Shown: positions 46,076-56,493 of the stretch, one piece after another
How positions within the stretch are numbered: position 1 is the stretch's first letter
Layout of the letters: every line of letters starts with the position of its first letter
Assembly: GCA_001971685.1 (NCBI GenBank)
Contig: CP019326.1
Coordinates: forward strand, 124,001-188,000
Origin: Halomonas sp. 1513
Lineage (GTDB): Bacteria; Pseudomonadota; Gammaproteobacteria; Pseudomonadales; Halomonadaceae
Reading direction: 5' to 3'
Length of the DNA stretch: 64,000 nucleotides
Notes under the pieces: generated by a model
Seen by the model: the letters and a program-made list of their open reading frames with translations, nothing else
The model's database searches: none
Told to the model about the DNA's origin: nothing
Position numbers and translations under genes: made by a program

Positions 46076-46852
46076 ATGAGCAAATTTGCATTGGAAGACG
46101 TGCTTAGCGTTCACCACTGGAACGACACCCTGTTCAGCTTTCGTACCACCCGTGAACGCAGCCTGCGCTTCAAGAACGGCCAGTTCGTGATGATCGGCCT
46201 CGAAGTCAACGGCAAGCCGCTGATGCGCGCCTACTCTATCGCCAGCCCCAACTATGAGGATCACCTCGAGTTCTTCAGCATCAAGGTGCCGGATGGCCCG
46301 CTGACGTCGCGGCTGCAGCACCTCAAGGTAGGCGACCAGATCATGGTCAGCCGCAAGCCCACCGGCACCCTGGTCACCGATGACCTGCTGCCGGGCCGTA
46401 ACCTGTACCTGCTCTCCACCGGCACCGGCCTGGCGCCGTTCATGAGCCTGATTCAGGACCCCGAGGCCTACGAGCGCTTCGAGAAAATCGTGCTGATCCA
46501 CGGCGTGCGCACGGTCAGCGAGCTGGCCTACGCGGACTTCATCACCAAGGAGCTGCCGGCCCACGAGTATCTCGGCGAGGAGATCGCCGAAAAGCTGGTC
46601 TATTACCCGACCGTGACCCGCGAGGATTTCCACACCACCGGGCGCCTCACCGATCATATCCGCTCCGGCAAGCTGTTCGACGACACCGGCCTGGCGCCGC
46701 TCGATCCCAAGCAGGATCGCGCCATGATCTGCGGTAGCCCGGCGATGCTCGACGAGACCAGCGCGCTGCTCGACGACCTGGGCTTCAATATCTCGCCGCG
46801 CATGGGCGAGCCCGGCGACTACGTGATCGAGCGGGCATTCGTCGAGAAGTAA
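46076..46852 (+). CDS. fpr: Ferredoxin/flavodoxin-NADP reductase
   Basis: Fpr passes electrons between NADPH and ferredoxin or flavodoxin via FAD. The 258-residue enzyme has the FAD-binding RAYSIASP motif near residue 50 and the NADP-binding STGTGLAPFMSL near 114. It ends with the YVIERAFVEK tail expected for the bacterial class-I enzymes. The reading frame could open at 46019, but ATG 46076 gives the standard length. A long terminator follows. Confidence 0.95.
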   Translation: MSKFALEDVLSVHHWNDTLFSFRTTRERSLRFKNGQFVMIGLEVNGKPLMRAYSIASPNYEDHLEFFSIKVPDGPLTSRLQHLKVGDQIMVSRKPTGTLVTDDLLPGRNLYLLSTGTGLAPFMSLIQDPEAYERFEKIVLIHGVRTVSELAYADFITKELPAHEYLGEEIAEKLVYYPTVTREDFHTTGRLTDHIRSGKLFDDTGLAPLDPKQDRAMICGSPAMLDETSALLDDLGFNISPRMGEPGDYVIERAFVEK

Positions 46853-46903
46853 GCAGGCCCTGCGGGCAGCGCCCAGCTGCCCACAGACGGGCACTGAGTG
46901 TCG

Positions 46904-46947
46904 AACCAAGAAGCCCGCCGAACTGATACTCGGCGGGCTTCTTGGTT
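46904..46947. terminator. Bidirectional terminator between fpr and glnK
   Basis: An 18-bp perfect stem pairs AACCAAGAAGCCCGCCGA (46904-46921) with TCGGCGGGCTTCTTGGTT (46930-46947) around CTGATAC-type loop bases. The two genes converge here, so it probably works in both directions. Confidence 0.85.
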
Positions 46948-46997
46948 GATGCTTATCTCGTATGCAACATCATGCTGTGGCGCTTGGCGCTTGGCGC

Positions 46998-47393
<396 letters not shown>

Positions 47394-47423
47394 CTACCAG
47401 CATACACCGCCCGACCAGATATG

Positions 47424-47447
47424 AAAAAAGGCCCCCCGAAGGGGGCC
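47424..47447 (-). terminator. Terminator after amtB
   Basis: Read on the minus strand, GGCCCCC-TTCG-GGGGGCC is followed by six T residues (plus strand AAAAAA at 47424-47429). It separates amtB from the downstream glnK. Confidence 0.85.
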
Positions 47448-47481
47448 AGGGGAGCACGCCAGCTCACTCGGTATCGCGCCG

Positions 47482-48732
47482 TTACTTCTTTGAGGCGCTG
47501 AATTCGGGATAGGCTTCGAGGCCACATTCGGCGATATCGACGCCTTCATACTCTTCTTCTTCGCTGACCCGGATGCCCATGACCGCCTTGAGCACCAGCC
47601 ATACCGCCAGGCTAGCTGCGAAGACCCAGACGAAGATGCCGAGGATGCCGATGATCTGGGCACCGAAGGTAGCGTCGGCATTCGACAGCGGCACCACAAG
47701 GACGCCCCAGATACCCACTACGCCGTGCACCGAAATGGCACCCACCGGATCGTCGAGCTTGAGCTTGTCGAGGGTGACGATGGAGGCGACCACGATGGCA
47801 CCGCCCACGGCGCCGATCAGCGTGGCGCCAAGTGCAGACGGTGCCAGCGGCTCGGCAGTAATCGCCACCAGGCCGGCCAGCGCGCCGTTGAGGGCCATGG
47901 TCAGGTCGGCCTTGCGGAACCACAGCTTGGCCAGGATCAGGGCGGCCAGTACGCCACCGGCGGCGGCGGCATTGGTATTGACGAATACCTGAGCAACGTT
48001 GTTGGCTGAAATGCCGTCGGACATCTTCAGCTCTGAGCCGCCGTTAAAGCCGAACCAGCCCATCCACAGGATGAAGGTACCGAGGGTCGCCAGCGGCATG
48101 TTGGCGCCGGGAATGGCGTAGATGGCGCCGTCCTTGCCGTACTTGCCCTTACGCGGACCGAGGATCAGTACACCAGCCAGAGCAGCGGAAGCGCCCGCCA
48201 TGTGCACGATGCCCGAACCGGCATAGTCGGAGTAACCGAGGGCGTCGAGCCAGCCTTCGCCCCAGGTCCAGTAGCCGGAGATCGGATAGATGACGCCGGT
48301 CATCACCACCGCGAAGGCCAGGAAGGCCCACAGCTTCATGCGCTCGGCCACGGCACCCGAGACGATCGACATGGCAGTCGCCACGAACACCACCTGGAAG
48401 AAGAAGTCGGAGCGCATCGAGTAGTAGGGGGCGTCGTCATCGCCGGAGGTGATGGCGTCGAGGGTGTTTTCGCTGCCGATCAGGAAGCCCAGGTTGGGCA
48501 GGAAGCCGCCGCCGGCGCTGGAGTACATGATGTAGTAGCCGACCAGCAGGTACATGGTACAGGCGATGGCGAACAGCGCGATGTTCTTGGTCAGAATCTC
48601 GGCGGTGTTCTTGGAGCGTACCATCCCGGCCTCGAGCATCGAGAAGCCGGCGGCCATCCACATGACCAATACGCCACAGATGAGGAAGTAGAAGGTGTCG
48701 AGCGCGTATGTCAGCTCTGCTAATTCTGTCAT
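47482..48732 (-). CDS. amtB: Ammonium transporter
   Basis: The 416-residue protein has about eleven to twelve helices. It starts with ALDTFYFLICGVLVMWMAAGFSMLEAGMVRSKNTAEI and contains the conserved DYAGSGIVHMAGA with the pore His, and SVHGVVGIWGVL with the second pore His. There is no clear N-terminal signal peptide, as in many non-enteric members. It is flanked by two PII genes: the upstream glnK lies 114 bases before its start. Confidence 0.95.
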   Translation of the reverse strand: MTELAELTYALDTFYFLICGVLVMWMAAGFSMLEAGMVRSKNTAEILTKNIALFAIACTMYLLVGYYIMYSSAGGGFLPNLGFLIGSENTLDAITSGDDDAPYYSMRSDFFFQVVFVATAMSIVSGAVAERMKLWAFLAFAVVMTGVIYPISGYWTWGEGWLDALGYSDYAGSGIVHMAGASAALAGVLILGPRKGKYGKDGAIYAIPGANMPLATLGTFILWMGWFGFNGGSELKMSDGISANNVAQVFVNTNAAAAGGVLAALILAKLWFRKADLTMALNGALAGLVAITAEPLAPSALGATLIGAVGGAIVVASIVTLDKLKLDDPVGAISVHGVVGIWGVLVVPLSNADATFGAQIIGILGIFVWVFAASLAVWLVLKAVMGIRVSEEEEYEGVDIAECGLEAYPEFSASKK

Positions 48733-48846
48733 TGGTGGTTCTCCTGAGCCCTTGTCGTGCAGCGGGCCGCGTCAGTGTCCGCGTTGAGCGTCATTTTTTG
48801 ATGCGTTTTTTTGATGCCTGCGTACTGGGACGAGCGCTAACGGCGC

Positions 48847-49278
<432 letters not shown>

Positions 49279-49349
49279 TTATGAATCAGTCGTGTAAGGG
49301 CGGTCGTGCACCACGTTGCAAAGCAGCAACGGCAGGGGGGCAGGGGCTT

Positions 49350-49366
49350 TGCACCAAAATGGCGCC
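49350..49366. promoter_or_regulatory. Candidate NtrC site upstream of glnK-amtB
   Basis: TGCACCAAAATGGCGCC fits the NtrC dyad TGCAC-N7-GTGCA at 8 of 10 arm positions. It is about 90 bases upstream of the probable -24/-12 promoter. Confidence 0.45.
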
Positions 49367-49476
49367 TTGAAAAATGGCCGGTGCCTCATCATGAAGCGCG
49401 GCTTGTGCATGCGTGCTGCAAGAAGCTTGGGTATGCTTGAATGAACACTTGTTCACTGGACGATGAGGAGAGCCAC

Positions 49477-49815
49477 GTGATCCATCAAGATCGATTCGGC
49501 CGCCTGGCCCGCGAATTGGGTGAGCGGTTGCAGGGTGCCTCCCATGCGCCGGAGGAGATCCAGAAAGGCGTGCAGCAGGTGGTGCGCGGCGCCTGTGAGC
49601 GACTCGAGCTGGTCTCCCGCGAAGATTTCGATATTCTCATGGATGTGCTGCAGCGCACCCGCAGCCGCGTCGAAGCGCTGGAGGCCCGTGTCGCCACGCT
49701 GGAAGCGGCATTGGACGAGGGGACTGCGACGAGCGAGGCAGAGCCCGCAAGCCACGCTGCGGGGCAGCAGACGCCGCCTGCCGAAGATGCCGGCGGGGGC
49801 GAAGCCTCGCGCTGA
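49477..49815 (+). CDS. ubiK: Ubiquinone-biosynthesis accessory factor UbiK (YqiC/BMFP family)
   Basis: UbiK is a small coiled-coil protein that helps aerobic ubiquinone synthesis with UbiJ. The 112-residue protein has the family core: a GRLARELGERL helix, LELVSREDFDILMDVLQRTRSRVEALEARVATLEAAL (in two runs) with the coiled coil at about residues 50-80, and a low-complexity tail. GTG 49477 is preferred over ATG 49441 because GAGGAG lies seven bases before the GTG. Confidence 0.85.
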   Translation: MIHQDRFGRLARELGERLQGASHAPEEIQKGVQQVVRGACERLELVSREDFDILMDVLQRTRSRVEALEARVATLEAALDEGTATSEAEPASHAAGQQTPPAEDAGGGEASR

Positions 49816-49846
49816 CGCGGGGTCATTTCACCGGCGAGGGACCGCC

Positions 49847-51358
49847 ATGACGCTTGCCATCATCAATACCCGGGCCAGCCTGGGGCTCGACGCGCCGGAG
49901 GTGCTGGTCGAGGTGCATCTGGCCAACGGCCTGCCGGGCCTGACCCTTGTGGGGCTGGCCGAGGCGGCGGTCAAGGAGAGCCGCGAGCGGGTGCGCAGTG
50001 CACTGGTCAATGCCGGCCTCGAGTTTCCCACCACCCGCCGCATCACCCTCAATCTGGCGCCCGCCGACCTGCCCAAGGATGGCGGGCGCTTCGATCTGCC
50101 GATCGCGCTGGGCATCCTGGTGGCCTCGGGGCAGGTGCCTGGCGAGGCGCTTGCGGATGTCGAGTGCCTGGGTGAACTGGCACTGGACGGCAAGCTGCGC
50201 CCGGTGTCCGGCGTGCTGCCGGTGGCGCTGGCGGCGCGGCGTGCCGGGCGCACCTTGATAGTGCCACGCGCCAACGCCGACGAAGCGGCCCTGGCCAGCG
50301 GGCTGGAGGTCTTGCCGGCGGAGCATCTCTTAGAGGTGGTCGCGCACCTGCTAGGGCAGCGCCGCATCACACCGCATCACGCCGAGCCGCGACCGCTCGA
50401 GGCCGTGGCCAGCGGCATGGACCTGGCCGAGGTGCGCGGCCAGCACCAGGCGCGCCGCGCCCTGGAGATCGCTGCGGCAGGCTCGCACAACCTGCTGCTG
50501 GCCGGTCCGCCAGGCACCGGCAAGACCATGCTGGCCAGCCGCCTGCCGGGGATTCTGCCGCCGCTGAGCGAAGATGAAGCGCTGGAAGTGGCGGCGATCC
50601 GCTCGGTGATCGGCCAGCCGCTCACCGATGGCTGGGGGCAGCGGCCGTTCCGTGCTCCCCACCATACCGCCAGCGCCGTGGCGCTGGTCGGCGGTGGTTC
50701 CAAGCCGCGGCCCGGGGAAATCTCGCTGGCCCACCACGGCGTGCTGTTTCTCGATGAACTGCCAGAGTACTCGCGCAGCGTGCTCGAGGTGATGCGCGAG
50801 CCGATGGAGTCGGGCAGCATCTCGCTGTCGCGGGCCAATCACCAGCGCCGCTACCCGGCCCGCTTCCAGCTGGTTGCCGCCATGAACCCTTGCCCCTGCG
50901 GCCACCTCGGCGACCCGCGCAGCCGCTGCCAGTGCAGTGCCGCGCAGATCCAGCGCTACCAGCAGCGGCTTTCGGGGCCGCTGCTGGACCGCATCGATCT
51001 TCAGGTCGAGGTGCCGGCCCTGCCGCCGGAGCAGTTGACCTCTCAGCAGTCCGCAGAGAGCTCCGCCGCGGTGCGCGAACGGGTGCTGGCGGCGCGTGCC
51101 CGGCAGGCCAAGCGCGGCGCGCTGAATGCCCATCTGCCCGGGCGTGAACTGGAAGCCGCCTGCGCGCTGGATACGGCTACTCGCGCCTGGCTGGCTGACG
51201 TGCTGGAGCGGCTCAATCTCTCGGCGCGTGCCTATCACCGGGTGCTGCGCGTGGCCCTGACCCTGGCCGACCTGGCCGGCGATGCGCACCCCGAGCGTCG
51301 CCAGTTGATGGAGGCGATCGGCTATCGGCAGCTCGACCGGCTGCTCAAGGGCGGTTAA
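49847..51358 (+). CDS. comM: Mg-chelatase-like helicase ComM (YifB)
   Basis: ComM is an AAA+ helicase that helps branch migration during natural transformation and is widespread even in non-competent bacteria. The 503-residue protein has an N-terminal Lon-like domain (residues 1-170), Walker A AGPPGTGKTM near 222, Walker B GVLFLDELPEYSRS, and the Cys-rich NPCPCGHLGDPRSRCQCS. ATG 49847 is chosen inside a frame that runs back to 49520. Confidence 0.93.
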   Translation: MTLAIINTRASLGLDAPEVLVEVHLANGLPGLTLVGLAEAAVKESRERVRSALVNAGLEFPTTRRITLNLAPADLPKDGGRFDLPIALGILVASGQVPGEALADVECLGELALDGKLRPVSGVLPVALAARRAGRTLIVPRANADEAALASGLEVLPAEHLLEVVAHLLGQRRITPHHAEPRPLEAVASGMDLAEVRGQHQARRALEIAAAGSHNLLLAGPPGTGKTMLASRLPGILPPLSEDEALEVAAIRSVIGQPLTDGWGQRPFRAPHHTASAVALVGGGSKPRPGEISLAHHGVLFLDELPEYSRSVLEVMREPMESGSISLSRANHQRRYPARFQLVAAMNPCPCGHLGDPRSRCQCSAAQIQRYQQRLSGPLLDRIDLQVEVPALPPEQLTSQQSAESSAAVRERVLAARARQAKRGALNAHLPGRELEAACALDTATRAWLADVLERLNLSARAYHRVLRVALTLADLAGDAHPERRQLMEAIGYRQLDRLLKGG

Positions 51359-51383
51359 GTCAGCCCCTTTTGTAGAAACCCTC

Positions 51384-51878
51384 TTACAGCGCGGTGGCGT
51401 CGAAGGCGCCGTACAGCGTCTCCTGCCACTGCGGTTCGCTATCTCCCAGGCGGCGCAGGCGCATGTGCAGCGCATAGGGCAGTAGATCGCGGTCCGACAG
51501 CCTCAGCCGCGGGCCGTCGGCGCTGAGGCTGGTCTCCAGCAGCCACTGATTGTCCCGCGAGTCGCTGTCCTGCATCTCCGGCGCCCAGTCGATGACCTGC
51601 GGCCCGTCGCTGGGGGCCAGTAGCGCGCGGCTTAGGCTCTCGGTGAAGCGCGACTGGCTGACTCCCAGGCTGTCGTCGACGTCGGGAGTGGCCAGCAGCA
51701 GCACCACGTCGGGGGTGTTCCTTGTCCACACCGGTTCGCTCAGCAGGCTGGCGGTGGCCGTTTCGCCGAGGCCGAAAAGCGCCTGGCGCAGCAGGGTGGG
51801 CGCGTCCGGCGCGCTGGCGCAGCCGCCGAGTACCAGGCAGAGCAGCACCACTCGCCGCCAGGGAGTGCGCTGCTTCAT
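51384..51878 (-). CDS. Uncharacterised lipoprotein
   Basis: The 164-residue precursor has a signal peptide with the lipobox LGGC (cleavage before Cys20). The mature part has no recognised domain; it is acidic and has QDSDSRDNQWLLETSLSADG and HMRLRRLGDSEPQW. It is the second gene of a pair: its ATG overlaps the hydrolase stop (ATGA), so it is translated with it. Confidence 0.65.
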   Translation of the reverse strand: MKQRTPWRRVVLLCLVLGGCASAPDAPTLLRQALFGLGETATASLLSEPVWTRNTPDVVLLLATPDVDDSLGVSQSRFTESLSRALLAPSDGPQVIDWAPEMQDSDSRDNQWLLETSLSADGPRLRLSDRDLLPYALHMRLRRLGDSEPQWQETLYGAFDATAL

Positions 51879-52855
51879 GTGGCTATCCGCGTTACGTCAT
51901 GGGGCACCAATTCATCGAGGAACCCGCTCAACTCATCGAACAGCACCTGGCGAATCGGCTCGGCCTCGTTGACCAGATGATGGCGGGCTTCGGGGTGGCG
52001 ATGCACGCGAGCGAGAGGAAACTTGCGCGTCATCACCTCGAGGTTCCAGGCCCAGTCGACGGTCAGATCCTGCTCGCCCTGCAGGATCAGTACCGGCAGC
52101 GTGCTCTCCGGCAGTGCGATCAGTTGCGGCATCCAGCGGCGCATGGCGCTGACCCAGGTCAGCGTCAGGTAGTCGGGCTGCAGCGGGTCGGCTTCACGCA
52201 GGAAGGCGGTGAATTCGCTGTCCGAGGAGTTGGGGTGGTATTTGCGCGGCAGCGTGGTAATGAAAGGACTGGCCAGCAGGTGCAGCCAGCTCGACTGTGG
52301 CCAGCCCAGGGGCCTCACCAGCGGCGCCAGCAGCGCCAGACCGTGCCAGGTGCTGGCCTCGCCATGGCGCAGCGCGTCGGTAGCGAGGATTGCCGCCCCG
52401 GTGCTCTGGCCGATCCCCACCCACGGTTTGGGAATCAGTCCCTGCTGATCGAGCTGGGCCTGAAGCGCTGCAAGGCATTCGCCGTAGTCGTCGAAGTCAT
52501 CGATGGTGGCGCGCTCGCCGCTCGACAGGCCGTGCCCCGGCAGATCCCACAGCACCACCCGCCAGCCCTCGCTCAGCAGCCGTTCCAGCAGGTGGCGGTA
52601 GAGGCCCAGATGATCGAAGTAGCCGTGGACCACGAAGGCGGTGCCGCGTGCCGCCTGGGGCGTCCAGACCTGCGTCCACAGACGAAAGCCGCGCGCATCC
52701 AGATAGCCGACATGCAGGCCGACATGGTCGGCTAGTAGTGGGGCGAGCTGGTAGTGTGCGAGATAGTGATCGAGATGCGACGTCCATGGCGTACTACCCT
52801 GTACGCGGGCCGGCGCGATGGGCCCGAGGGCCTGCAGCGGTGCGAAATCGGTCAT
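51875..52855 (-). CDS. Alpha/beta hydrolase (lysophospholipase-like)
   Basis: The 326-residue protein has the alpha/beta-hydrolase fold with the nucleophile elbow GQSTG near residue 147. The oxyanion motif is VHGYFDH near 76 and WDLPGHGLSSG near 102. A catalytic Asp lies in GEQDLTVDW and His in RHHLV near 292. This pattern resembles monoacylglycerol lipases and lysophospholipases. Its small acyl-glycerol substrate is inferred only. It is followed at once by a lipoprotein gene. Confidence 0.85.
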   Translation of the reverse strand: MTDFAPLQALGPIAPARVQGSTPWTSHLDHYLAHYQLAPLLADHVGLHVGYLDARGFRLWTQVWTPQAARGTAFVVHGYFDHLGLYRHLLERLLSEGWRVVLWDLPGHGLSSGERATIDDFDDYGECLAALQAQLDQQGLIPKPWVGIGQSTGAAILATDALRHGEASTWHGLALLAPLVRPLGWPQSSWLHLLASPFITTLPRKYHPNSSDSEFTAFLREADPLQPDYLTLTWVSAMRRWMPQLIALPESTLPVLILQGEQDLTVDWAWNLEVMTRKFPLARVHRHPEARHHLVNEAEPIRQVLFDELSGFLDELVPHDVTRIAT

Positions 52856-53072
52856 CGAACCCTCCCTAGTACGCTTATGCTAGCGCCAGCAGGCGTGGCA
52901 AGCCATATTTCGACAGCGGCATTTCATCATTTGGTCGAGCCCTGGCAGACCGCGGTGACATTTTCAGGTAGCATGTGGAAGTCATTTCCATAAAAAAATG
53001 TTACTTTTAGGAACACCCAAAACGACCCACGGCCGGTATGTGATGCCGGTCACAGCGCATCAGGAGACTCTC

Positions 53073-55247
53073 ATGACCGATCGTGTCACCCGCCATCGTC
53101 TTCAGGTGGCCTCCGAGCTAGACCGTTTCATCAATGACCAGGCCCTGCCTGGCACCGGCGTCGATGCAGAGACCTTCTGGTCCGGTGTCGATGCGCTGTT
53201 CCACGATTTGACCCCGAAGAATCGCGAATTGCTCGCCGAGCGCGAGCGGTTGCAGGGCGAGCTCGATGCCTGGCATCGCGAGAACCCCGGCCCGGTCGGC
53301 GACATGCCCGCCTACCGCGACTTTCTCAAGCGTGTCGGCTACCTTGCCGAGGCGCCGGCCAAGGTGACCGCCACCACTGCCAACGTCGATGCCGAGGTCG
53401 CCAACCAGGCCGGCCCGCAGCTGGTGGTACCGGTGAACAACGCCCGCTACGCGCTCAACGCCGCCAATGCGCGCTGGGGCAGCCTTTACGATGCTCTCTA
53501 TGGCACCGATGCCATCAGCGAGGAGGACGGCGCCGAGAAGGGGTCGAGCTACAACCCCAAGCGCGGTGACAAGGTCATCGCCTACGCCCGCGGCGTGCTC
53601 GATCGCGCCGCGCCGCTGGCCACCGGCTCACACCGCGATGCCGTCAACTATGCGGTGCGCGACGGCCATCTGGTGGTGACCCTCGACGGCGGCCGCGAGA
53701 CCGGCCTCAAGGACCCCGGCAAGCTGGTCGGTTTCCAGGGCGATGCCGCCAAGCCGGAGGGCATCCTGCTCTCCAACCATGGCCTGCATCTGGAAATCCA
53801 GTTCGATACCAGCCACCCGATCGGCAAGACCGACCCGGCCGGCGTCAAGGACCTGCTGGTCGAGGCCGCGCTGACCAGCATCATGGACTGCGAGGACTCG
53901 GTGGCGGCGGTCGACGCCGAAGACAAGGTGGTGGTCTATCGCAACTGGCTGGGTCTGATGAAGGGCGACCTGGAAGAGCAGTTGGAGAAGGGCGGCAAGA
54001 CCATCACCCGGCGCCTCAATCCGGATCGTCAGTACCAGACCCCTGACGGCGGCAGCCTGACCCTGCCCGGTCGCGCGCTGATGTTCGTGCGTAACGTCGG
54101 CCACCTGATGACCAACCCTGCGGTGCTCGACGCCGACGGCAACGAGCTGCCGGAAGGCATCCTCGATGCAGTGGTCACTGGCCTGCTGGCGCTGCACGAC
54201 CTCAACAAGGGCGACGGTGAGCCGCGCAACTCGCGGGCCGGCTCGGTGTATATCGTCAAGCCCAAGATGCACGGTCCCAAGGAAGTCGCCTTTGCCAACG
54301 AGCTGTTCGGCCGCGTGGAAGACATCCTGGGCATGACCCGCGATACCCTCAAGATGGGCATCATGGACGAGGAGCGGCGTACCACCGTCAACCTCAAGGC
54401 GTGCATCAACGAGGCGGCGTCGCGGGTGGTGTTCATCAATACCGGCTTCCTCGACCGCACCGGTGACGAGATGCACACTGCCATGGAAGCGGGTCCCATG
54501 ATTCGCAAGGGCGACATGAAGGGCGCCAAGTGGATCGGCGCCTACGAGCGCAACAACGTGCTGGTCGGCCTGGCCTGCGGGCTGCGCGGACGCGCCCAGA
54601 TCGGCAAGGGCATGTGGGCCATGCCCGACCTGATGGCGGCCATGCTCGAGCAGAAGATCGGCCACCCGAAAGCCGGCGCCAACACCGCCTGGGTGCCGTC
54701 GCCTACCGCTGCCGCGCTGCATGCCCTGCACTACCACCAGGTCGATGTCGCGGCGGTACAGCGCGAGCTCGAAGGCCAGGGTGACGTCGACCTGCTCGAC
54801 GACCTGCTGACGGTGCCGGTGGCCGAGAGCGTCAACTGGTCCGACGAAGAGATCCAGCAGGAGCTCGACAACAACTGCCAGGGCATCCTCGGCTATGTGG
54901 TGCGCTGGGTCGAGCACGGCGTGGGCTGTTCCAAGGTCCCGGACATCCACAACGTCGGGCTGATGGAAGACCGCGCGACGCTGCGTATCTCCAGCCAGCA
55001 CCTGGCCAACTGGCTGCACCACGGGGTGGTCGACGCCGAGCGCGTGCAGAAGACCCTGGAGCGCATGGCCAAGGTGGTCGACGAGCAGAACGCTGGCGAC
55101 CCCGGCTACACCGCCATGAGCGCCGACTTCAAGGCCTCCAGCGCCTTCAAGGCCGCCTGTGACCTGGTGTTCAAGGGGCGCGTGCAGCCGGCGGGCTACA
55201 CCGAGCCGCTGTTGCACGAGTGGCGTCAGGTGCACAAGGCCAAGTAA
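53073..55247 (+). CDS. glcB: Malate synthase G
   Basis: Malate synthase G condenses glyoxylate and acetyl-CoA to malate. The 724-residue enzyme matches E. coli GlcB in length. Visible motifs include [17 protein letters not shown] near residue 270, the region [18 protein letters not shown] with the catalytic residues near 390, [16 protein letters not shown] near 430, and the C-terminal [29 protein letters not shown] in two runs. The frame opens at 52998, but ATG 53073 has CAGGAGA in front and matches the family. The isocitrate lyase partner is not in the window. Confidence 0.97.
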   Translation: MTDRVTRHRLQVASELDRFINDQALPGTGVDAETFWSGVDALFHDLTPKNRELLAERERLQGELDAWHRENPGPVGDMPAYRDFLKRVGYLAEAPAKVTATTANVDAEVANQAGPQLVVPVNNARYALNAANARWGSLYDALYGTDAISEEDGAEKGSSYNPKRGDKVIAYARGVLDRAAPLATGSHRDAVNYAVRDGHLVVTLDGGRETGLKDPGKLVGFQGDAAKPEGILLSNHGLHLEIQFDTSHPIGKTDPAGVKDLLVEAALTSIMDCEDSVAAVDAEDKVVVYRNWLGLMKGDLEEQLEKGGKTITRRLNPDRQYQTPDGGSLTLPGRALMFVRNVGHLMTNPAVLDADGNELPEGILDAVVTGLLALHDLNKGDGEPRNSRAGSVYIVKPKMHGPKEVAFANELFGRVEDILGMTRDTLKMGIMDEERRTTVNLKACINEAASRVVFINTGFLDRTGDEMHTAMEAGPMIRKGDMKGAKWIGAYERNNVLVGLACGLRGRAQIGKGMWAMPDLMAAMLEQKIGHPKAGANTAWVPSPTAAALHALHYHQVDVAAVQRELEGQGDVDLLDDLLTVPVAESVNWSDEEIQQELDNNCQGILGYVVRWVEHGVGCSKVPDIHNVGLMEDRATLRISSQHLANWLHHGVVDAERVQKTLERMAKVVDEQNAGDPGYTAMSADFKASSAFKAACDLVFKGRVQPAGYTEPLLHEWRQVHKAK

Positions 55248-55265
55248 TCCCGGTCGCGTGCCATG

Positions 55266-55298
55266 AACGGGCCCCGGTGCACTGCACCGGGGCCCGTT
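55266..55298. terminator. Hairpin after glcB
   Basis: A 15-bp stem pairs AACGGGCCCCGGTGC (55266-55280) with GCACCGGGGCCCGTT (55284-55298) around ACT. The T-run is weak, but position and stability fit an end-of-operon signal. Confidence 0.7.
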
Positions 55299-55398
55299 GC
55301 GTTGTGAGGCGGGCGCCGTGTAGGGATATCGCCGTACGGCGCGCCTTGCGCTATCTTGGGCGCAGCGACACTCGCCGCCGAGCCGCCAGGAGGGCGCC

Positions 55399-55812
55399 AT
55401 GACCGTAATGACCGCAGCCGCCATCGAGGAATTTCTCGATGAGGTGTTTCCGCATCGCCAGGGCACCATCGAGGGCGTCGACGAGATGCGCGCCACCATG
55501 AGCCTGGCCATCGAGGACGAACACCTGCGCCCCGGCGCCTGTGTCTCCGGGCCGAGCATGATGGGCCTGGCCGACGTCTGCCTCTACGTGGCGATCCTGG
55601 CGCAGATCGGCCCCGAGCCGATGGCGGTGACCAGCGACATGAACTGCCACTTCCTGCGCCGCGCTCGCGGTGACCGCGACCTGATCGCCAACGCCCGCGT
55701 GGTCAAGCTCGGCCGCCGCCTGGCGGTGGGCGAGGTGCAGCTGTTCTCCGCCGGCGACGAGGAGCCGGTGGCGCTGGTGACGGCGACTTACGTCTTACCC
55801 GATGCCGATTGA
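55399..55812 (+). CDS. Hotdog-fold thioesterase (PaaI-like)
   Basis: The 137-residue protein has the hotdog layout: a first helix, MSLAIEDEHLRPGACVSGPSMMGLADVCLYVAIL with the long central helix and the conserved G-P-x-x-x-x-x-A-D, and the strand LGRRLAVGEVQLFS. It is close to PaaI/YbgC-like acyl-CoA thioesterases; the substrate is unknown. The start is ATG 55399 or 55411. The last 25 bases overlap the convergent DUF423 gene. Confidence 0.8.
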   Translation: MTVMTAAAIEEFLDEVFPHRQGTIEGVDEMRATMSLAIEDEHLRPGACVSGPSMMGLADVCLYVAILAQIGPEPMAVTSDMNCHFLRRARGDRDLIANARVVKLGRRLAVGEVQLFSAGDEEPVALVTATYVLPDAD

Positions 55813-56180
55813 GCGCGTAGCGCGGTGACTGCAAGCATCACCCAGCCGGCGATAAAGGCGACGCCGCCCAGCGGCGTGATCATGCCCAAGCGGCCGATGC
55901 CGCTCAGCGCCAGGGCGTAGAGCGACCCCGAAAACAGCAGCACGCCCAGTGCCCAGAGTCCCAGCGTCAGCTGCTGGCCGCGCAGGGGCTGGCCGGCGCG
56001 CCAGGCCAGCACCCCGAGCATCGCCAGGGTATGCCACATCTGATAGCGCACGCCGGTCTCGAAGGCCGCCAGCAGGCGTGCCGGCAGCTGGCCCTGCAGG
56101 CCATGGGCGGCGAAGGCGCCGAGCGCCACGGCCAGGCCGCCGCTAAGCGCTATCGCCAGCCACCAGGGGGTATCGCGCAT
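55788..56180 (-). CDS. DUF423 membrane protein (YgdD-like)
   Basis: The 130-residue protein has four helices with the family pattern GGLAVALGAFAAHGLQGQLPARLLAAFETGVRYQMWHTLAML (as two runs) and GRLGMITPLGGVAFIAGW. Members are found in many proteobacteria; no function is known. AAGGAG lies nine bases before ATG 56180, so the longer frame at 56210 is unlikely. Confidence 0.85.
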   Translation of the reverse strand: MRDTPWWLAIALSGGLAVALGAFAAHGLQGQLPARLLAAFETGVRYQMWHTLAMLGVLAWRAGQPLRGQQLTLGLWALGVLLFSGSLYALALSGIGRLGMITPLGGVAFIAGWVMLAVTALRAQSASGKT

Positions 56181-56282
56181 GGGGGAAATCTCCTTGTCGA
56201 AGGCGCCCATACCGTACCCCGCGGGGGCGTTACAGGCTACAATAGTGGCCCCCGAACCGCTGCGATTCGCTGGAGGACCAAT

Positions 56283-56483
56283 ATGCAGATCCTGCTAAAC
56301 GGCGAAGCCAGAACCCTCGAGGCCGAGGCTACGATCAGCGACCTGATCGCCTCCCTCGACCTGACCGGTCGACGCATCGCCGTCGAGGTCAACGAAGAGA
56401 TCGTGCCGCGCAGCCAGCACGCCCAGCAGGGGCTGGCCGACGGCGACCGCGTCGAAATCGTCCACGCCATCGGCGGGGGCTAG
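56283..56483 (+). CDS. thiS: Thiamine sulfur-carrier protein ThiS
   Basis: ThiS carries the sulfur for thiazole synthesis as a C-terminal thiocarboxylate. The 66-residue protein has the beta-grasp pattern [35 protein letters not shown], and the diagnostic Gly-Gly end (IGGG). Ten bases separate it from thiG. No thiamine riboswitch is visible upstream. Confidence 0.93.
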   Translation: MQILLNGEARTLEAEATISDLIASLDLTGRRIAVEVNEEIVPRSQHAQQGLADGDRVEIVHAIGGG

Positions 56484-56493
56484 AGGAGCCATC

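Noticed and set aside
56211..56282. Possible thiamine riboswitch upstream of thiS
   Set aside because: The 72-base leader is too short and I see no THI-box motifs.
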